A stretch of DNA of 64,000 nt from Aquirufa rosea (GTDB lineage: Bacteria; Bacteroidota; Bacteroidia; Cytophagales; Spirosomataceae). The notes beneath the pieces are model-generated. The model was not told where the DNA came from, searched no databases, and saw nothing but the letters and a program-made list of their open reading frames with translations. The DNA is taken from NCBI RefSeq assembly GCF_004118285.1, contig NZ_SDHY01000007.1, forward strand, positions 92,668 through 156,667. Direction: 5' to 3'. Each line of letters starts with the position of its first letter. Position 1 is the stretch's first letter. Of this stretch, positions 16,853 through 25,951 are shown piece by piece. Made by a program: the position numbers and the translations under genes.

Positions 16853-18357
16853 TAAGATAAGGTTGGGAATTTGTCTAATGCCTGTCTCAATCTTGCTAAC
16901 ACCTGATCTTTACCCCATAGTTCCAAGGAAATCATCAAATCGGGGCCAGCTCCCTTACCACTCAATGCGACACGGAAAAGCTGCATCACTTTACCCATTT
17001 TGATTCCTGCTGTTTCCAAGCGTTGCTGAATGGTTTGTTTGATATCATCTGCATGCCATGAGGTGCAAGAAGGTAAAATTTCCAATAAAAGCTCCAATGC
17101 TCTCTTGGTTTCCGAGTTCCATTTAGAAGCTAATACATCTGCATCATAGCTATCTGGTATAGCTAAGAAATCTTCTACCATACTAAGTAAATCTTGAGGA
17201 AATGTAATACGGTCTAAAAACAAATGGACATAGGCTTCCCCTTTTTCTGCTTCCAAACTAGGCAAATACGTCGCCGCTAATTCTTTGGCGCCATGCTGTT
17301 TAAGATATTGCTGATTAAACCATTGAGCTTTCTTTACATCAAACTTTGCTCCAGCCTTGTTGATTCTTTCCAGTGAAAAAGCCTCTATCAAATCTTTCAA
17401 AGAAAAGAGTTCTTGCTCTGTCCCTGGATTCCAACCCAGAAATGCCAAAAAATTTACGGTGGCCTCTGGCAAATACCCCTCTTGCTTAAATCCTTTGGAG
17501 ATGGCACCTGTTTGGGGATCTTTCCATTCCAAAGGGAAAACGGGAAATCCTCCTAAATCAGCATCTCTTTTGGATAATTTACCATTTCCTTCTGGTTTCA
17601 ACAAAAGTGGTAAATGAGCAAATTGCGGTGGAGTCCATCCGAAAGCTTGGTACAACAAAATATGCAAAGGGGCAGAAGGCAACCATTCCTCCCCACGAAT
17701 CACATGGCTAATTTGCATGATATGATCGTCTACCACATTAGCTAAATGGTAAGTAGGCATACCATCTGACTTCATCAATACTTTATCATCAATACTCGAA
17801 GTATGTACATGCACCCAATCACGAATCACATCTTGAAATCGAATTTCACCTTTGGCAGGAACTTTCAAGCGAATCACATATGGAGTATTATTGGCTAATA
17901 ATTGCTCCACCTCCTTCTTAGGTAAGGCAAGAGAATTTCTCAATTTAACGCGAGTAACGGCATTGTATTGAAAAGCAGAACCTTTACTTTCAAATAATGC
18001 TCGCATAGCATCTAATTCTTCTGAAGTATCAAATGCATAATAAGCTTTACCCGATTCAATCAATTTCTGGGCATATGATTTATAAATTTCTTTTCTTTCG
18101 CTTTGACGATAGGGTTCATGTGGCCCTCCTATCCCAATTCCTTCATCTGGTGATATGCCCAACCAAGCTAAACTTTCCAATATATAGTCTTCAGCACCTG
18201 GCACAAATCGTGCTTGGTCGGTGTCTTCAATTCGTAAAATAAAAGTACCTCCTAATTTACGAGCCAACAGAAAATTATATAAGGCTGTTCGCACGCCTCC
18301 TATGTGCAAGGGACCGGTGGGACTAGGGGCAAAACGAACACGTACTGAATTAGGCAT
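16852..18357 (-). CDS. gltX: Glutamyl-tRNA synthetase
   Basis: A 501-aa class I synthetase. The HIGH-type signature is PSPTGPLHIGG (residues 11-21) and the KMSKS-type one is GNGKLSKRD; IEDTDQARFVPGAEDYI is the conserved loop. With gatC downstream it probably acts as a non-discriminating enzyme that charges both tRNA-Glu and tRNA-Gln, but that is inference. First gene of the gltX - small ORF - gatC operon; ridA lies 6 nt upstream in the same direction and may be co-transcribed. Confidence 0.96.
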   Translation of the reverse strand: MPNSVRVRFAPSPTGPLHIGGVRTALYNFLLARKLGGTFILRIEDTDQARFVPGAEDYILESLAWLGISPDEGIGIGGPHEPYRQSERKEIYKSYAQKLIESGKAYYAFDTSEELDAMRALFESKGSAFQYNAVTRVKLRNSLALPKKEVEQLLANNTPYVIRLKVPAKGEIRFQDVIRDWVHVHTSSIDDKVLMKSDGMPTYHLANVVDDHIMQISHVIRGEEWLPSAPLHILLYQAFGWTPPQFAHLPLLLKPEGNGKLSKRDADLGGFPVFPLEWKDPQTGAISKGFKQEGYLPEATVNFLAFLGWNPGTEQELFSLKDLIEAFSLERINKAGAKFDVKKAQWFNQQYLKQHGAKELAATYLPSLEAEKGEAYVHLFLDRITFPQDLLSMVEDFLAIPDSYDADVLASKWNSETKRALELLLEILPSCTSWHADDIKQTIQQRLETAGIKMGKVMQLFRVALSGKGAGPDLMISLELWGKDQVLARLRQALDKFPTLS

Positions 18358-18363
18358 ATGATA

Positions 18364-18735
18364 TTATTTATGAGCGATACAAGAAATTTCGACACGTACA
18401 TCTTTGGGTAATCGAGCTACCTCTACCGTTTCTCTGGCTGGCGGATTTACAGAAAAATATTGAGCGTAAACTTGATTAATTTCGGCAAAATGATTCATGT
18501 CTTTGACAAAAATGGAACATTTTACCACATCAGCATAGTCATAACCAGCTTCTTGTAATATGTAGCCAATATTTTTCAATACTTGATGGGTCTCTGCTTC
18601 AATATCTCCTCCGGCCTCTAAAACAGAAATAGCAATCTGACCAGACACATATAATGCACCGTTAATGGCAACCGCCTGAGAATAGGGGCCAATCGCTGCA
18701 GGAGCTGATTCTGATAAAATTATTTTTTTTGTCAT
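18364..18735 (-). CDS. ridA: RidA family enamine/imine deaminase
   Basis: A 123-aa YjgF/YER057c/UK114 protein: APAAIGPYSQAVAINGALYVSGQIAI, then PPARETVEVARLPKDVRVEISCIA with the catalytic Arg in the ARETVEV block. It hydrolyses reactive enamines such as 2-aminoacrylate made by PLP enzymes. The ATG at 18735 (MTKKIILSE) is preferred; the open frame begins ten codons earlier but those residues are not family-like. Confidence 0.94.
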   Translation of the reverse strand: MTKKIILSESAPAAIGPYSQAVAINGALYVSGQIAISVLEAGGDIEAETHQVLKNIGYILQEAGYDYADVVKCSIFVKDMNHFAEINQVYAQYFSVNPPARETVEVARLPKDVRVEISCIAHK

Positions 18736-18809
18736 ACCTTTGAAAAAAGAAACGCAAGTTACCAAAAAAAAGGATTATCTGAATCTCCAACTTGCTTTCT
18801 ACTTAAATT

Positions 18810-19706
18810 ATGCTGCCTAGAGTTCAAACATTCATTCACAAAAACAAAGGAATTGGCTTCATGCTTTTATCCTCTTTATGCTTTGCGCTGATGTCTGCTG
18901 TGGCACAAATAATGAGTCGAAGATTCCCCTCTGTTGAATTGGTATTATTTCGTAATGCGGTAGGACTTCCCTTTTTAATGTTGAGTCTTTGGCAAAAGCC
19001 TGCCGTTCAAAAAGGAGGTAAATTGGGCTTCCTGATTTTTCGTGGTCTTTTAGGAGCATTTACATTGTATTGCTTGTTTTTCGCCTTGGAACATCTGGGT
19101 TTATCCCTGACTAATACCTATGGTCAAGCCTTTCCATTATTCATCGCCATTTTCACCTTCCTTTGGATTCCCAATGAAAGTTTAAATAGCAAGCAAGTGT
19201 TGTTTCTACTGATAGGTTTCATGGGTATTTTGCTCATATTCCAGCCATCTGCTGACAAAAATTGGGCCAATCATAGTGTTGGGCTATTGTATGCTATAGG
19301 TACGGCTTTAGGCTACATGGCCATCAAAGAAGCTCAAAAATATTATGATTCCCGTTGGGTAATTTTTTCATTTATGGCAGCCGGATTTAGCGCCTCTTGC
19401 ATCTCTTTGTTAATAGGTACTTGGGGAAATTACCCCAATAGTTTTTGGTCAGGTCAATGGGTGCAACCCGAAGGTAAGGAATACATTGAAATACTCATCT
19501 TGGGGCTGTTGGCCTTAGGCGTTCAAAGTTTTACTACCCAAGCCCTCCGTTTTGAAAAAACCAGTGTGGTAGGAGCCGTGGGTAATAGCGCTGTGTTATT
19601 CTCTATCATGATTGAGATCATCCTTGGACATGGACTGCCCAATTTCGTGGTATTAATAGGAATGGCCCTAGTACTGATAGGAAGTTATCAAATATCCAAA
19701 AAATAA
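18810..19706 (+). CDS. EamA/DMT-family transporter
   Basis: A 298-aa membrane protein with ten hydrophobic segments in two EamA repeats (about residues 12-140 and 155-295). SLCFALMSAVAQIMSRRFPSVELVLFRN is the typical first-repeat start, and TSVVGAVGNSAVLFSIMIEIILG the second-repeat end. Drug/metabolite exporter superfamily; the substrate is unknown. Single gene divergent from ridA. Confidence 0.88.
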   Translation: MLPRVQTFIHKNKGIGFMLLSSLCFALMSAVAQIMSRRFPSVELVLFRNAVGLPFLMLSLWQKPAVQKGGKLGFLIFRGLLGAFTLYCLFFALEHLGLSLTNTYGQAFPLFIAIFTFLWIPNESLNSKQVLFLLIGFMGILLIFQPSADKNWANHSVGLLYAIGTALGYMAIKEAQKYYDSRWVIFSFMAAGFSASCISLLIGTWGNYPNSFWSGQWVQPEGKEYIEILILGLLALGVQSFTTQALRFEKTSVVGAVGNSAVLFSIMIEIILGHGLPNFVVLIGMALVLIGSYQISKK

Positions 19707-19718
19707 GCCCCTCTCCTA

Positions 19719-19751
19719 AACCTTGACAGCGTTTTTAACGCTGTCAAGGTT
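19719..19751. repeat. Palindromic repeat copy 2 (33 bp, arms in swapped order)
   Basis: Arm AACCTTGACAGCGTT, centre TTT, arm AACGCTGTCAAGGTT: the same 15-nt unit as at 14076 and 40394 but joined at the other ends. Both arms are perfectly complementary. Confidence 0.85.
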
Positions 19752-19757
19752 AACGAA

Positions 19758-19793
19758 AAGAGGCTAGCTAATGATATCATTAGCTAGCCTCTT
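19758..19793 (-). terminator. 36-bp perfect palindrome, probable terminator of the DAHP synthase gene
   Basis: AAGAGGCTAGCTAATGAT is followed directly by its exact reverse complement. On the minus strand the hairpin is followed by a short T-run (TTTTCG), 27 nt beyond the stop of the DAHP synthase gene, so a terminator is most likely. Confidence 0.6.
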
Positions 19794-19820
19794 AAGCTAT
19801 TTAATCAAGATATTGATTGA

Positions 19821-20915
19821 TTAAGCTGTCGCTGAATTCATGACTTCCGTTTGCTTACGGATAGATTCTAAGTGAATCAACTTGAATAATTCTTCTACAA
19901 ACTCAGGGTACAATCCTAAACCTTTGGCTTGATTAGCACGGTCACCGTGTAATTGCTTCCAACGATCTAATTGCAATACGGCAACATTGTTATCACGCTT
20001 GTATTCCCCTAACTTCTCTACAACAGACATACGAGCCGTCAAAACTTCTAATAATTCACGGTCAATATTGTCAATCTTTTCACGCAAAGCAGCCAACTCA
20101 TCAGAGAAATCTGCACCATAGCTAGCTTTTCTTACTTCTAATTCACGCAACATCTCTCCCAACTTCTCTGGAGTAACTTGCTGAGAAGCATCAGACCAAG
20201 CAGCATCTGGATCACGGTGAGTTTCAATGATCATACCATCGTAGTTCAAGTCTAAGATGCGTTGTGATAATTCCATCAACAAAGCACGCTTACCTGCCAT
20301 GTGTGATGGATCTCCAATGATTGGCATTTGAGGAAATAAACGCTTCAATTCAACGGCCATAGCCCACATGGGAGAATTGCGATATTTAGTTTCTTGAGCA
20401 TTAGAGAAACCTCGGTGGATAGCACCTAATTTCTTAATACCTGAACCCTGTAAACGCTCAAATGCTCCTACCCAAAGTGCAAGATCTGGGTTCACCGGGT
20501 TTTTCACTAATACTGGTACATCTACACCCTTCAAGGCGTCTGCTAAATCTTGTACATTAAAAGGATTTACGGTGGTACGAGCACCAATCCACAATACATC
20601 TACACCATATTTCAGCGCTAATTCAATATGCTCTGGTGTGGCAACTTCAATAGCTAATGGTAATCCCGTCTCTTTCTTTGCCTCAACCAACCATTTCAAC
20701 GCTGGTTCTCCCATGCCTTCAAAGCTTCCTGGACGTGTACGAGGTTTCCAAACACCAGCACGCATGATATGCGCATAACCTTCCGCCTTGATGCGACGGG
20801 CTGTTTCTAATACTTGTTCCTCCGTTTCAGCAGAACATGGTCCCGCAATAATAAGCGGTTTGCCATCTGTCTGAATCCATTCCTGCATCGGCACTACTTC
20901 TAAATTGGCATTCAT
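19821..20915 (-). CDS. Bifunctional DAHP synthase / chorismate mutase (AroQ type)
   Basis: A 364-aa fusion. Residues 1-260 are a type I beta DAHP synthase: IIAGPCSAETEEQ, RAGVWKPRTRPGSFEGMG, GARTTVNPF, VKNPVNPD, and GDPSHMAGKR plus THRDPDAAWSDASQQ carrying metal ligands. Residues about 268-355 are an AroQ chorismate mutase (LREKIDNIDRELLEVLTARMSVVEKLGEYK). It joins the first step of the shikimate pathway to the branch step toward phenylalanine and tyrosine; in such fusions the mutase domain often serves as the allosteric sensor. Monocistronic; no attenuator-like leader was found upstream. Confidence 0.95.
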   Translation of the reverse strand: MNANLEVVPMQEWIQTDGKPLIIAGPCSAETEEQVLETARRIKAEGYAHIMRAGVWKPRTRPGSFEGMGEPALKWLVEAKKETGLPLAIEVATPEHIELALKYGVDVLWIGARTTVNPFNVQDLADALKGVDVPVLVKNPVNPDLALWVGAFERLQGSGIKKLGAIHRGFSNAQETKYRNSPMWAMAVELKRLFPQMPIIGDPSHMAGKRALLMELSQRILDLNYDGMIIETHRDPDAAWSDASQQVTPEKLGEMLRELEVRKASYGADFSDELAALREKIDNIDRELLEVLTARMSVVEKLGEYKRDNNVAVLQLDRWKQLHGDRANQAKGLGLYPEFVEELFKLIHLESIRKQTEVMNSATA

Positions 20916-21006
20916 AAATTAAATTGATTAAAGAGCCAAAGCTCAAAACTGTTTTAGTATTATATTAATATTATTGTGTTACAGATTCCGTTAAATTTTA
21001 TTCCCT

Positions 21007-21014
21007 TATATTTG
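21007..21014 (+). promoter_or_regulatory. -7 promoter box of the proline dehydrogenase gene
   Basis: TATATTTG, a TAnnTTTG match, 17 nt before the ATG at 21032. No TTG at the standard -33 distance. Confidence 0.5.
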
Positions 21015-21031
21015 CAGGCAATTTAAAAAAA

Positions 21032-22231
21032 ATGACCCACCAAATATCTTCGAAAAACTTGAAAAAGCTATCTTTTGAGGACACCCAAATCGCCTTTGCT
21101 TCTAAAAGCGACTTCCAACTCCGCAAGTCCTACTGGATATTTGCGATAATGAACCAAAATTGGCTGGTAAAGTTAGGGACTTTTTTCATCAAATTGTTCC
21201 TTTTCTTGCATTTACCTGTTAAAAAAATAATAAAAACTACTCTTTTCGGTCAATTTTGCGGAGGAGAAACTATTCAAGAGTGCCAAAGTACTATTGATCA
21301 ACTCGACAAAGCTCACATTGGGACAATCCTCGATTATTCGGTAGAGGGGGAAGAAAACGACAAATCTTTCCAAATCACTAAAAATGAAATCCTTAAAACT
21401 ATAGCCGAGTCGCATGATAGCCCAGCTATTCCCTATGCTGTTTTCAAAATGACTGGGATTTTCAATTCAGAGTTATTAGAAAAATACCAAACCGAAAAGG
21501 GGCTAGATGAGGAAGAGGAAGTTAACTTCTTGAAAAGCAAGGATTATCTCATTGAAATTTGTGAGGAAGCTTACAAGCAGCAGGTTAGATTATTTATAGA
21601 TGCGGAGGAAAGTTGGATTCAAAATAGTATCGATGAACTTTGCTATGAAATGATGTCAAAATACAATAAAGATACTGCCATCATTTTTAATACCTTCCAA
21701 ATGTATCGAGTAGATATGTTGGCCAACCTTCAACAGGCCATCCAAGTGGCTAAAGATAAACGTTATTTTTTAGGTGTTAAATTAGTTCGTGGTGCATACT
21801 TAGAAAAAGAACGTCTTCGTGCACACGAAGAGGAGTATTCCGAACCATTGCACAAGGAGAAAGAAGCCACCGACCGAGACTTCAATTTTGGTATTCAGGC
21901 ATGCTTAGAAAATCTAGACCACGTGCATTTTTGTGTGGGTACACATAATGAGCAAAGTTGTCAACTTCTTTGTCAATGGATGGAGGAAAAAAGTATCCCA
22001 CAAGATCATCCCAACATCTATTTTGCACAATTATTGGGCATGTCAGACAATATATCGTACAACTTAGCGTCATCAGGTTATAATGTGGCCAAATATGTAC
22101 CCTATGGTCCCGTGTCTGCTGTGATGCCATATTTATTCCGCCGAGCTGAGGAAAATAGCTCCATCGCAGGACAAACTTCTCGTGAGTTTGCCTTATTACA
22201 AAAAGAAGTGAGCCGAAGAAAAAATCTATGA
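21032..22231 (+). CDS. Proline dehydrogenase
   Basis: A 399-aa FAD-dependent TIM-barrel enzyme that oxidises proline to pyrroline-5-carboxylate. Barrel motifs: TILDYSVEGEE, PYAVFKMTG, RLFIDAEESWIQNSID, IIFNTFQMYRVDML, LGVKLVRGAYLEKER and FCVGTHNEQS, ending with YGPVSAVMPYLFRRAEENSS with the substrate-binding RRxxE. It is the stand-alone PRODH form, not a PutA fusion; the P5C dehydrogenase is elsewhere. Overlaps lspA by 4 nt (ATGA). Confidence 0.94.
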   Translation: MTHQISSKNLKKLSFEDTQIAFASKSDFQLRKSYWIFAIMNQNWLVKLGTFFIKLFLFLHLPVKKIIKTTLFGQFCGGETIQECQSTIDQLDKAHIGTILDYSVEGEENDKSFQITKNEILKTIAESHDSPAIPYAVFKMTGIFNSELLEKYQTEKGLDEEEEVNFLKSKDYLIEICEEAYKQQVRLFIDAEESWIQNSIDELCYEMMSKYNKDTAIIFNTFQMYRVDMLANLQQAIQVAKDKRYFLGVKLVRGAYLEKERLRAHEEEYSEPLHKEKEATDRDFNFGIQACLENLDHVHFCVGTHNEQSCQLLCQWMEEKSIPQDHPNIYFAQLLGMSDNISYNLASSGYNVAKYVPYGPVSAVMPYLFRRAEENSSIAGQTSREFALLQKEVSRRKNL

Positions 22232-22878
22232 ATTTGAAAAATTACCGCTATTTTTTGGTCAGCCTTGCTATCATTCTTATTGACCAAGCTATCAAATTAT
22301 CTGTCCATTTCTTTATGGAACCGGGTTATTTTGGTCAAATAGAAATCATTGGTAGTTATTTCAAATTACATTATACCTTAAATCCAGGTATGGCCTTTGG
22401 TATACAATTAGGCACCATATATGGTAAATTGATGCTCACGACTTTCCGTATAATAGCCATGTTTGGCATCGGGTATTATCTGTTTAGCTTTACTAAAAAG
22501 CAAATGCATGCGGGCCTTTTAACTTGTATGGGATTAATTTTAGGAGGTGCAATTGGTAATTTAATTGATTCCATATTTTATGGAGTGTGGTTCAACAACG
22601 CCCCTCCTAATGCTCCAATGACCTGGTTTCATGGTCAGGTGATTGATATGTTCTTCTTTGATATTTGGGAAGGAATTCTGCCCAACTGGGTTCCTATTTG
22701 GGGAGGAAGTTATTATTCTACACCCATATTTAATTTTGCTGATGCAGCCATCTTCTGCGGTGTAGTTATTTTCCTTATTTTCCAAAATAAGTTTTTGGAA
22801 AAAAACGACGATAAATTAGCTAGTAGTTCCCCGGCCGAATTGTCAAAGGCAACAGAAGAGGAAGAAAACTTCGATTAA
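22228..22878 (+). CDS. lspA: Lipoprotein signal peptidase (signal peptidase II)
   Basis: A 216-aa inner-membrane aspartyl protease with four TM segments. It has LDQA-like IDQAIKL near the start, LNPGMAFG, and the two catalytic Asp regions GNLIDSIFYG and FNFADAAIF. It is longer than the usual ~165 residues because of an insert of about 40 residues between the two catalytic segments (the NNAPPNAP to YYSTP region) and a charged C-terminal tail; the insert is typical of Bacteroidota LspA. It cleaves prolipoproteins, of which several occur in this window. Coupled to the proline dehydrogenase gene by an ATGA overlap. Confidence 0.93.
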   Translation: MNLKNYRYFLVSLAIILIDQAIKLSVHFFMEPGYFGQIEIIGSYFKLHYTLNPGMAFGIQLGTIYGKLMLTTFRIIAMFGIGYYLFSFTKKQMHAGLLTCMGLILGGAIGNLIDSIFYGVWFNNAPPNAPMTWFHGQVIDMFFFDIWEGILPNWVPIWGGSYYSTPIFNFADAAIFCGVVIFLIFQNKFLEKNDDKLASSSPAELSKATEEEENFD

Positions 22879-22909
22879 GAATTAAGAGGGATTTATCGTA
22901 TCTTGTAGT

Positions 22910-23638
22910 ATGGAAACCTATACCCTCTTCTTTTTCCTTGCTCTTTTAGCCGAAATGATTGGAACGGTTAGTGGTTTTGGCTCCTCCATTCTTTTTGTTC
23001 CATTGGCCTCACTAATCTTGGATTTTAAGATTGTATTAGGCATCACGGCTGTCTTTCATGTCTTTAGTAATACTTCCAAAATACTATTATTTAGAAAAGG
23101 TATTGACAAAAACATAGTGGTAAAACTCGGCATACCTGCTGTTTTATTTGTGATTTTAGGCGCATTACTTACGCATTACATTCCTCAAAAAAAGATTGAG
23201 TTGGGGATGAATCTAATCATCCTAGCTTTATCCATTTACCTCATATCGGGAGCCAGTAGTCGTATTCAAAAAAACAATCGCAATTTGTATACAGGTGGTG
23301 CTATATCTGGTTTTTTAGCTGGACTTATCGGAACAGGTGGGGCTATTCGAGGAATTACCTTAGCCGCATTTCAATTAGAAAAAGATGTCTTTATTGCTAC
23401 CTCTGCCGTCATTGACTTTGGGGTGGACTTAAGTCGGGCCGTAGTCTACATATCCCAAGGATACTTTCACCAAGAGCACCTGGTTCTTATTCCCTTTTTG
23501 ATAGTAATCAGCATTTTAGGTACCTATTTAGGCAAGGTGGTTCTGACTAAAATCTCAGAAAAGGCCTTTCGTTACATTGTGTTATCTGTAATCATCATTA
23601 CCACAGTGATACAAACTATTCATTATTTTAAAGATTAA
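22910..23638 (+). CDS. TauE/SafE family sulfite exporter-like membrane protein
   Basis: A 242-aa membrane protein with about eight hydrophobic segments. The start FLALLAEMIGTVSGFGSSILFVPLASLILDFKIVLGITAVFH and the repeat GGAISGFLAGLIGTGGAIRGITLAAF are the paired TauE/SafE motifs. The family moves sulfur or carbon anions across the inner membrane; the substrate is not defined here. 31 nt after lspA, probably same transcript. Confidence 0.85.
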   Translation: METYTLFFFLALLAEMIGTVSGFGSSILFVPLASLILDFKIVLGITAVFHVFSNTSKILLFRKGIDKNIVVKLGIPAVLFVILGALLTHYIPQKKIELGMNLIILALSIYLISGASSRIQKNNRNLYTGGAISGFLAGLIGTGGAIRGITLAAFQLEKDVFIATSAVIDFGVDLSRAVVYISQGYFHQEHLVLIPFLIVISILGTYLGKVVLTKISEKAFRYIVLSVIIITTVIQTIHYFKD

Positions 23639-23792
23639 GGCATTAATTAATATCAGTATTTTATACTAAAATGACGTTTCCTAAGGGATTTATATCGAAA
23701 TTGCCCTATAATTCAACTATTCTTCCTAATCAACGAGGGAACCATTGCCTTTTATTAGGCGTTAAGAAAATATCATCATAGAAATTCATCAA

Positions 23793-24269
23793 ATGACCAA
23801 CACCAATCTGATCGGACTTGACAGTCAGAAATCAAAGGAATTAGCTGCCAAATTGAATATTTTGTTGGCTGACTATCAAATATTGTACATCAATGCCAGA
23901 GGGTTTCATTGGAATATCGCGGGAGAAAAATTTTTCGAGTTACACTTGAAATTTGAAGAGATTTATAATGATGCTTTATTAAAAATTGATGAAATCGCAG
24001 AGCGAATTCTAACCTTAGGATTTACACCTTTGCATTCTTTTTCAGATTATGTGGCTACAGCTAGCATCAAAGAAGTGAAAGATGTGTCGGATGGTAAAGA
24101 AGCCCTAAGCCACATTTTAAGTAGTTTTCAAGCATTAATATTATTAGAAAGAGAATTGCTCAATTTGGCTACTGAGGCCCAAGATGAGGGTACCAATGCT
24201 CTGATGAGTGATTACATTAGAGAGCAAGAAAAATCCATTTGGATGTTCGCTGCATTTCTTAAAAAATAG
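23793..24269 (+). CDS. dps: Dps family DNA-binding ferritin-like protein
   Basis: A 158-aa four-helix protein. Ferroxidase residues can be placed at His39 (GFHWNI), His51, Asp66 and Glu70, with the Dps spacing HxxxxxxxxxxxH and DxxxE. It stores iron, consumes hydrogen peroxide and shields DNA in starvation or oxidative stress as a dodecamer. No long basic N-terminal tail, so direct DNA binding may be weak. It stands alone; an imperfect CCTAAT/ATTAGG hairpin lies in its 154-nt upstream gap. Confidence 0.93.
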   Translation: MTNTNLIGLDSQKSKELAAKLNILLADYQILYINARGFHWNIAGEKFFELHLKFEEIYNDALLKIDEIAERILTLGFTPLHSFSDYVATASIKEVKDVSDGKEALSHILSSFQALILLERELLNLATEAQDEGTNALMSDYIREQEKSIWMFAAFLKK

Positions 24270-24360
24270 CTTAAATTTTGTCTATTGTCAGACACAGAGT
24301 TCCTTTTCGTCCGGCCGGAGATTAAGAAATCAACATAATTCGGTCGGTAAAATAAAAGGT

Positions 24361-25686
24361 ATGAGTACATTTGAATCATTACAATTAGTAGAGCCCATTT
24401 TAAAGGCTTTGAAATCAGAGGGTTACACCAACCCCACTCCTATTCAGGAACAATCCATTCCATTAATATTAGAAAGAAAGGATTTATTGGGATGTGCACA
24501 AACGGGTACGGGAAAAACGGCGGCATTTGCTATTCCTATCATTCAGCTATTGAGTCAAGACAAACATTTGTCTACGGCAAAAAGGCGGATTAGAAGCTTA
24601 ATTCTAACTCCTACAAGAGAACTAGCCTTACAAATTGGGGAGAGTTTCGAGAGTTATGGTAAAAACACACCTTTGCGTTATCAAGTTATATTTGGTGGGG
24701 TCAGTCAGTTCAGCCAAGTCAATGCTTTGCGTGCTGGAGTGGATGTATTAATTGCCACACCGGGAAGATTATTGGATTTGATGAATCAAAAAATCATCAG
24801 CCTACATCAAATAGAGATATTTGTATTGGATGAAGCCGATCGTATGTTGGACATGGGATTTGTGCATGATGTAAAAAAGATCATTTCCCGACTGCCTCAA
24901 CGCAGGCAATCCTTGTTCTTCTCTGCCACCATGCCACCGGCAATAGTGGCCTTAGCAAATAGCATTTTACTCGAACCAGCCAAAGTTGAGGTAAGCCCAG
25001 TTTCATCCACGGCTAATACCATCAATCAGGTTATATATTTTGTTGATAAAGAAAATAAGCGAAGACTTTTGATTGACCTACTTCAGGATAAATCCATTGA
25101 AAGAGCTTTAGTCTTTACGAGGACCAAACATGGAGCAGACCGGGTGGCAAAAGATTTAACCAAGGCGGGTATACATTCTCAGGCTATTCATGGAAATAAA
25201 TCTCAAAATGCCAGACAGACGGCATTGAATAACTTCAAAACCAAGCAGACCAGAGTCTTAGTTGCAACAGATATTGCGGCGCGTGGGATTGACATTGATG
25301 AATTAAGTCATGTATTTAACTATGAATTACCCAACATTCCAGAATCCTATGTTCATCGTATTGGAAGAACAGGAAGAGCGGGTGCTAGTGGTATAGCCAT
25401 TGGCTTTTGCGAGGCCGAGGAAAAGGAATATTTGCGTGATATTCAAAAGTTAATTGGAAAAACTATTCCTGTGGTTGAAGACCATGCTTATCCTTTGAGG
25501 AATCATACCATCGTTAAAAAAGCTGCTAAGCCTCAAAGGCCAACTAGGGAATCTCAAAAAACCACCAATCGTAAATCTTCTGCCCCTATTAAGGTAGATG
25601 CTCATGGTAATGCCGTAGTAGAGAAAAAAAGAAGCGGTCCTTACATGGGATGGAAAAAAAATAAATTCCAAGGAGGAAAGGCTTAG
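24361..25686 (+). CDS. rhlE: DEAD-box RNA helicase, RhlE type
   Basis: A 441-aa helicase. Q motif GYTNPTPIQEQSIP, motif I AQTGTGKT (residues 46-53), motif Ia PTRELALQ, motif II DEADRMLDMGF, motif III SAT, then motifs V-VI ATDIAARGIDI and HRIGRTGRAG. A basic C-terminal tail (from about residue 370) is rich in Lys/Arg. The RhlE group remodels RNA, for example in ribosome assembly and mRNA decay. The start is ATG 24361; the frame stays open upstream through the dps end but is not family-like. The 91-nt gap before it can form a GC-rich hairpin (CCGGCCG with CGGTCGG), possibly regulatory. Confidence 0.92.
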   Translation: MSTFESLQLVEPILKALKSEGYTNPTPIQEQSIPLILERKDLLGCAQTGTGKTAAFAIPIIQLLSQDKHLSTAKRRIRSLILTPTRELALQIGESFESYGKNTPLRYQVIFGGVSQFSQVNALRAGVDVLIATPGRLLDLMNQKIISLHQIEIFVLDEADRMLDMGFVHDVKKIISRLPQRRQSLFFSATMPPAIVALANSILLEPAKVEVSPVSSTANTINQVIYFVDKENKRRLLIDLLQDKSIERALVFTRTKHGADRVAKDLTKAGIHSQAIHGNKSQNARQTALNNFKTKQTRVLVATDIAARGIDIDELSHVFNYELPNIPESYVHRIGRTGRAGASGIAIGFCEAEEKEYLRDIQKLIGKTIPVVEDHAYPLRNHTIVKKAAKPQRPTRESQKTTNRKSSAPIKVDAHGNAVVEKKRSGPYMGWKKNKFQGGKA

Positions 25687-25765
25687 TCATCATTAAGTTA
25701 ATTACTGGAATTGTTCCATTGAATTGGCAAGGAGTGTGATGGAGATGTTATGTGAATTGAATTAT

Positions 25766-25798
25766 AGATTTGTCAACTTTTAAAAAGTTGACAAATCT
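25766..25798. repeat. 33-bp palindrome, variant of the 15-3-15 repeat
   Basis: Arm AGATTTGTCAACTTT, centre TAA, arm AAAGTTGACAAATCT, perfectly paired. It has the same 15-3-15 layout as the other three palindromes, and TGTCAA sits at arm positions 6-11 exactly as in AACGCTGTCAAGGTT, although the rest differs. It lies in the 265-nt gap after the helicase gene. Confidence 0.75.
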
Positions 25799-25892
25799 TA
25801 ATTTTTAATCATCTCAATACAATATACCACCACAAAAATCAAATTATTTGATAATTATTCATGCAAGGATAATTCTATCAAGTATTATATAA

Positions 25893-25931
25893 ACAGAAAA
25901 GAGGGCGCATATTGATATGCACCCTCTTTTT
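25893..25931. terminator. Terminator after the ompH operon
   Basis: GAGGG-C-GCATAT, loop TG, ATATGC-A-CCCTC with an A-run on the left and T-run on the right, so it can act in both directions; it is 20 nt past the ompH stop on the minus strand. Confidence 0.85.
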
Positions 25932-25951
25932 ATGTATTCTATTTGAAAAAT

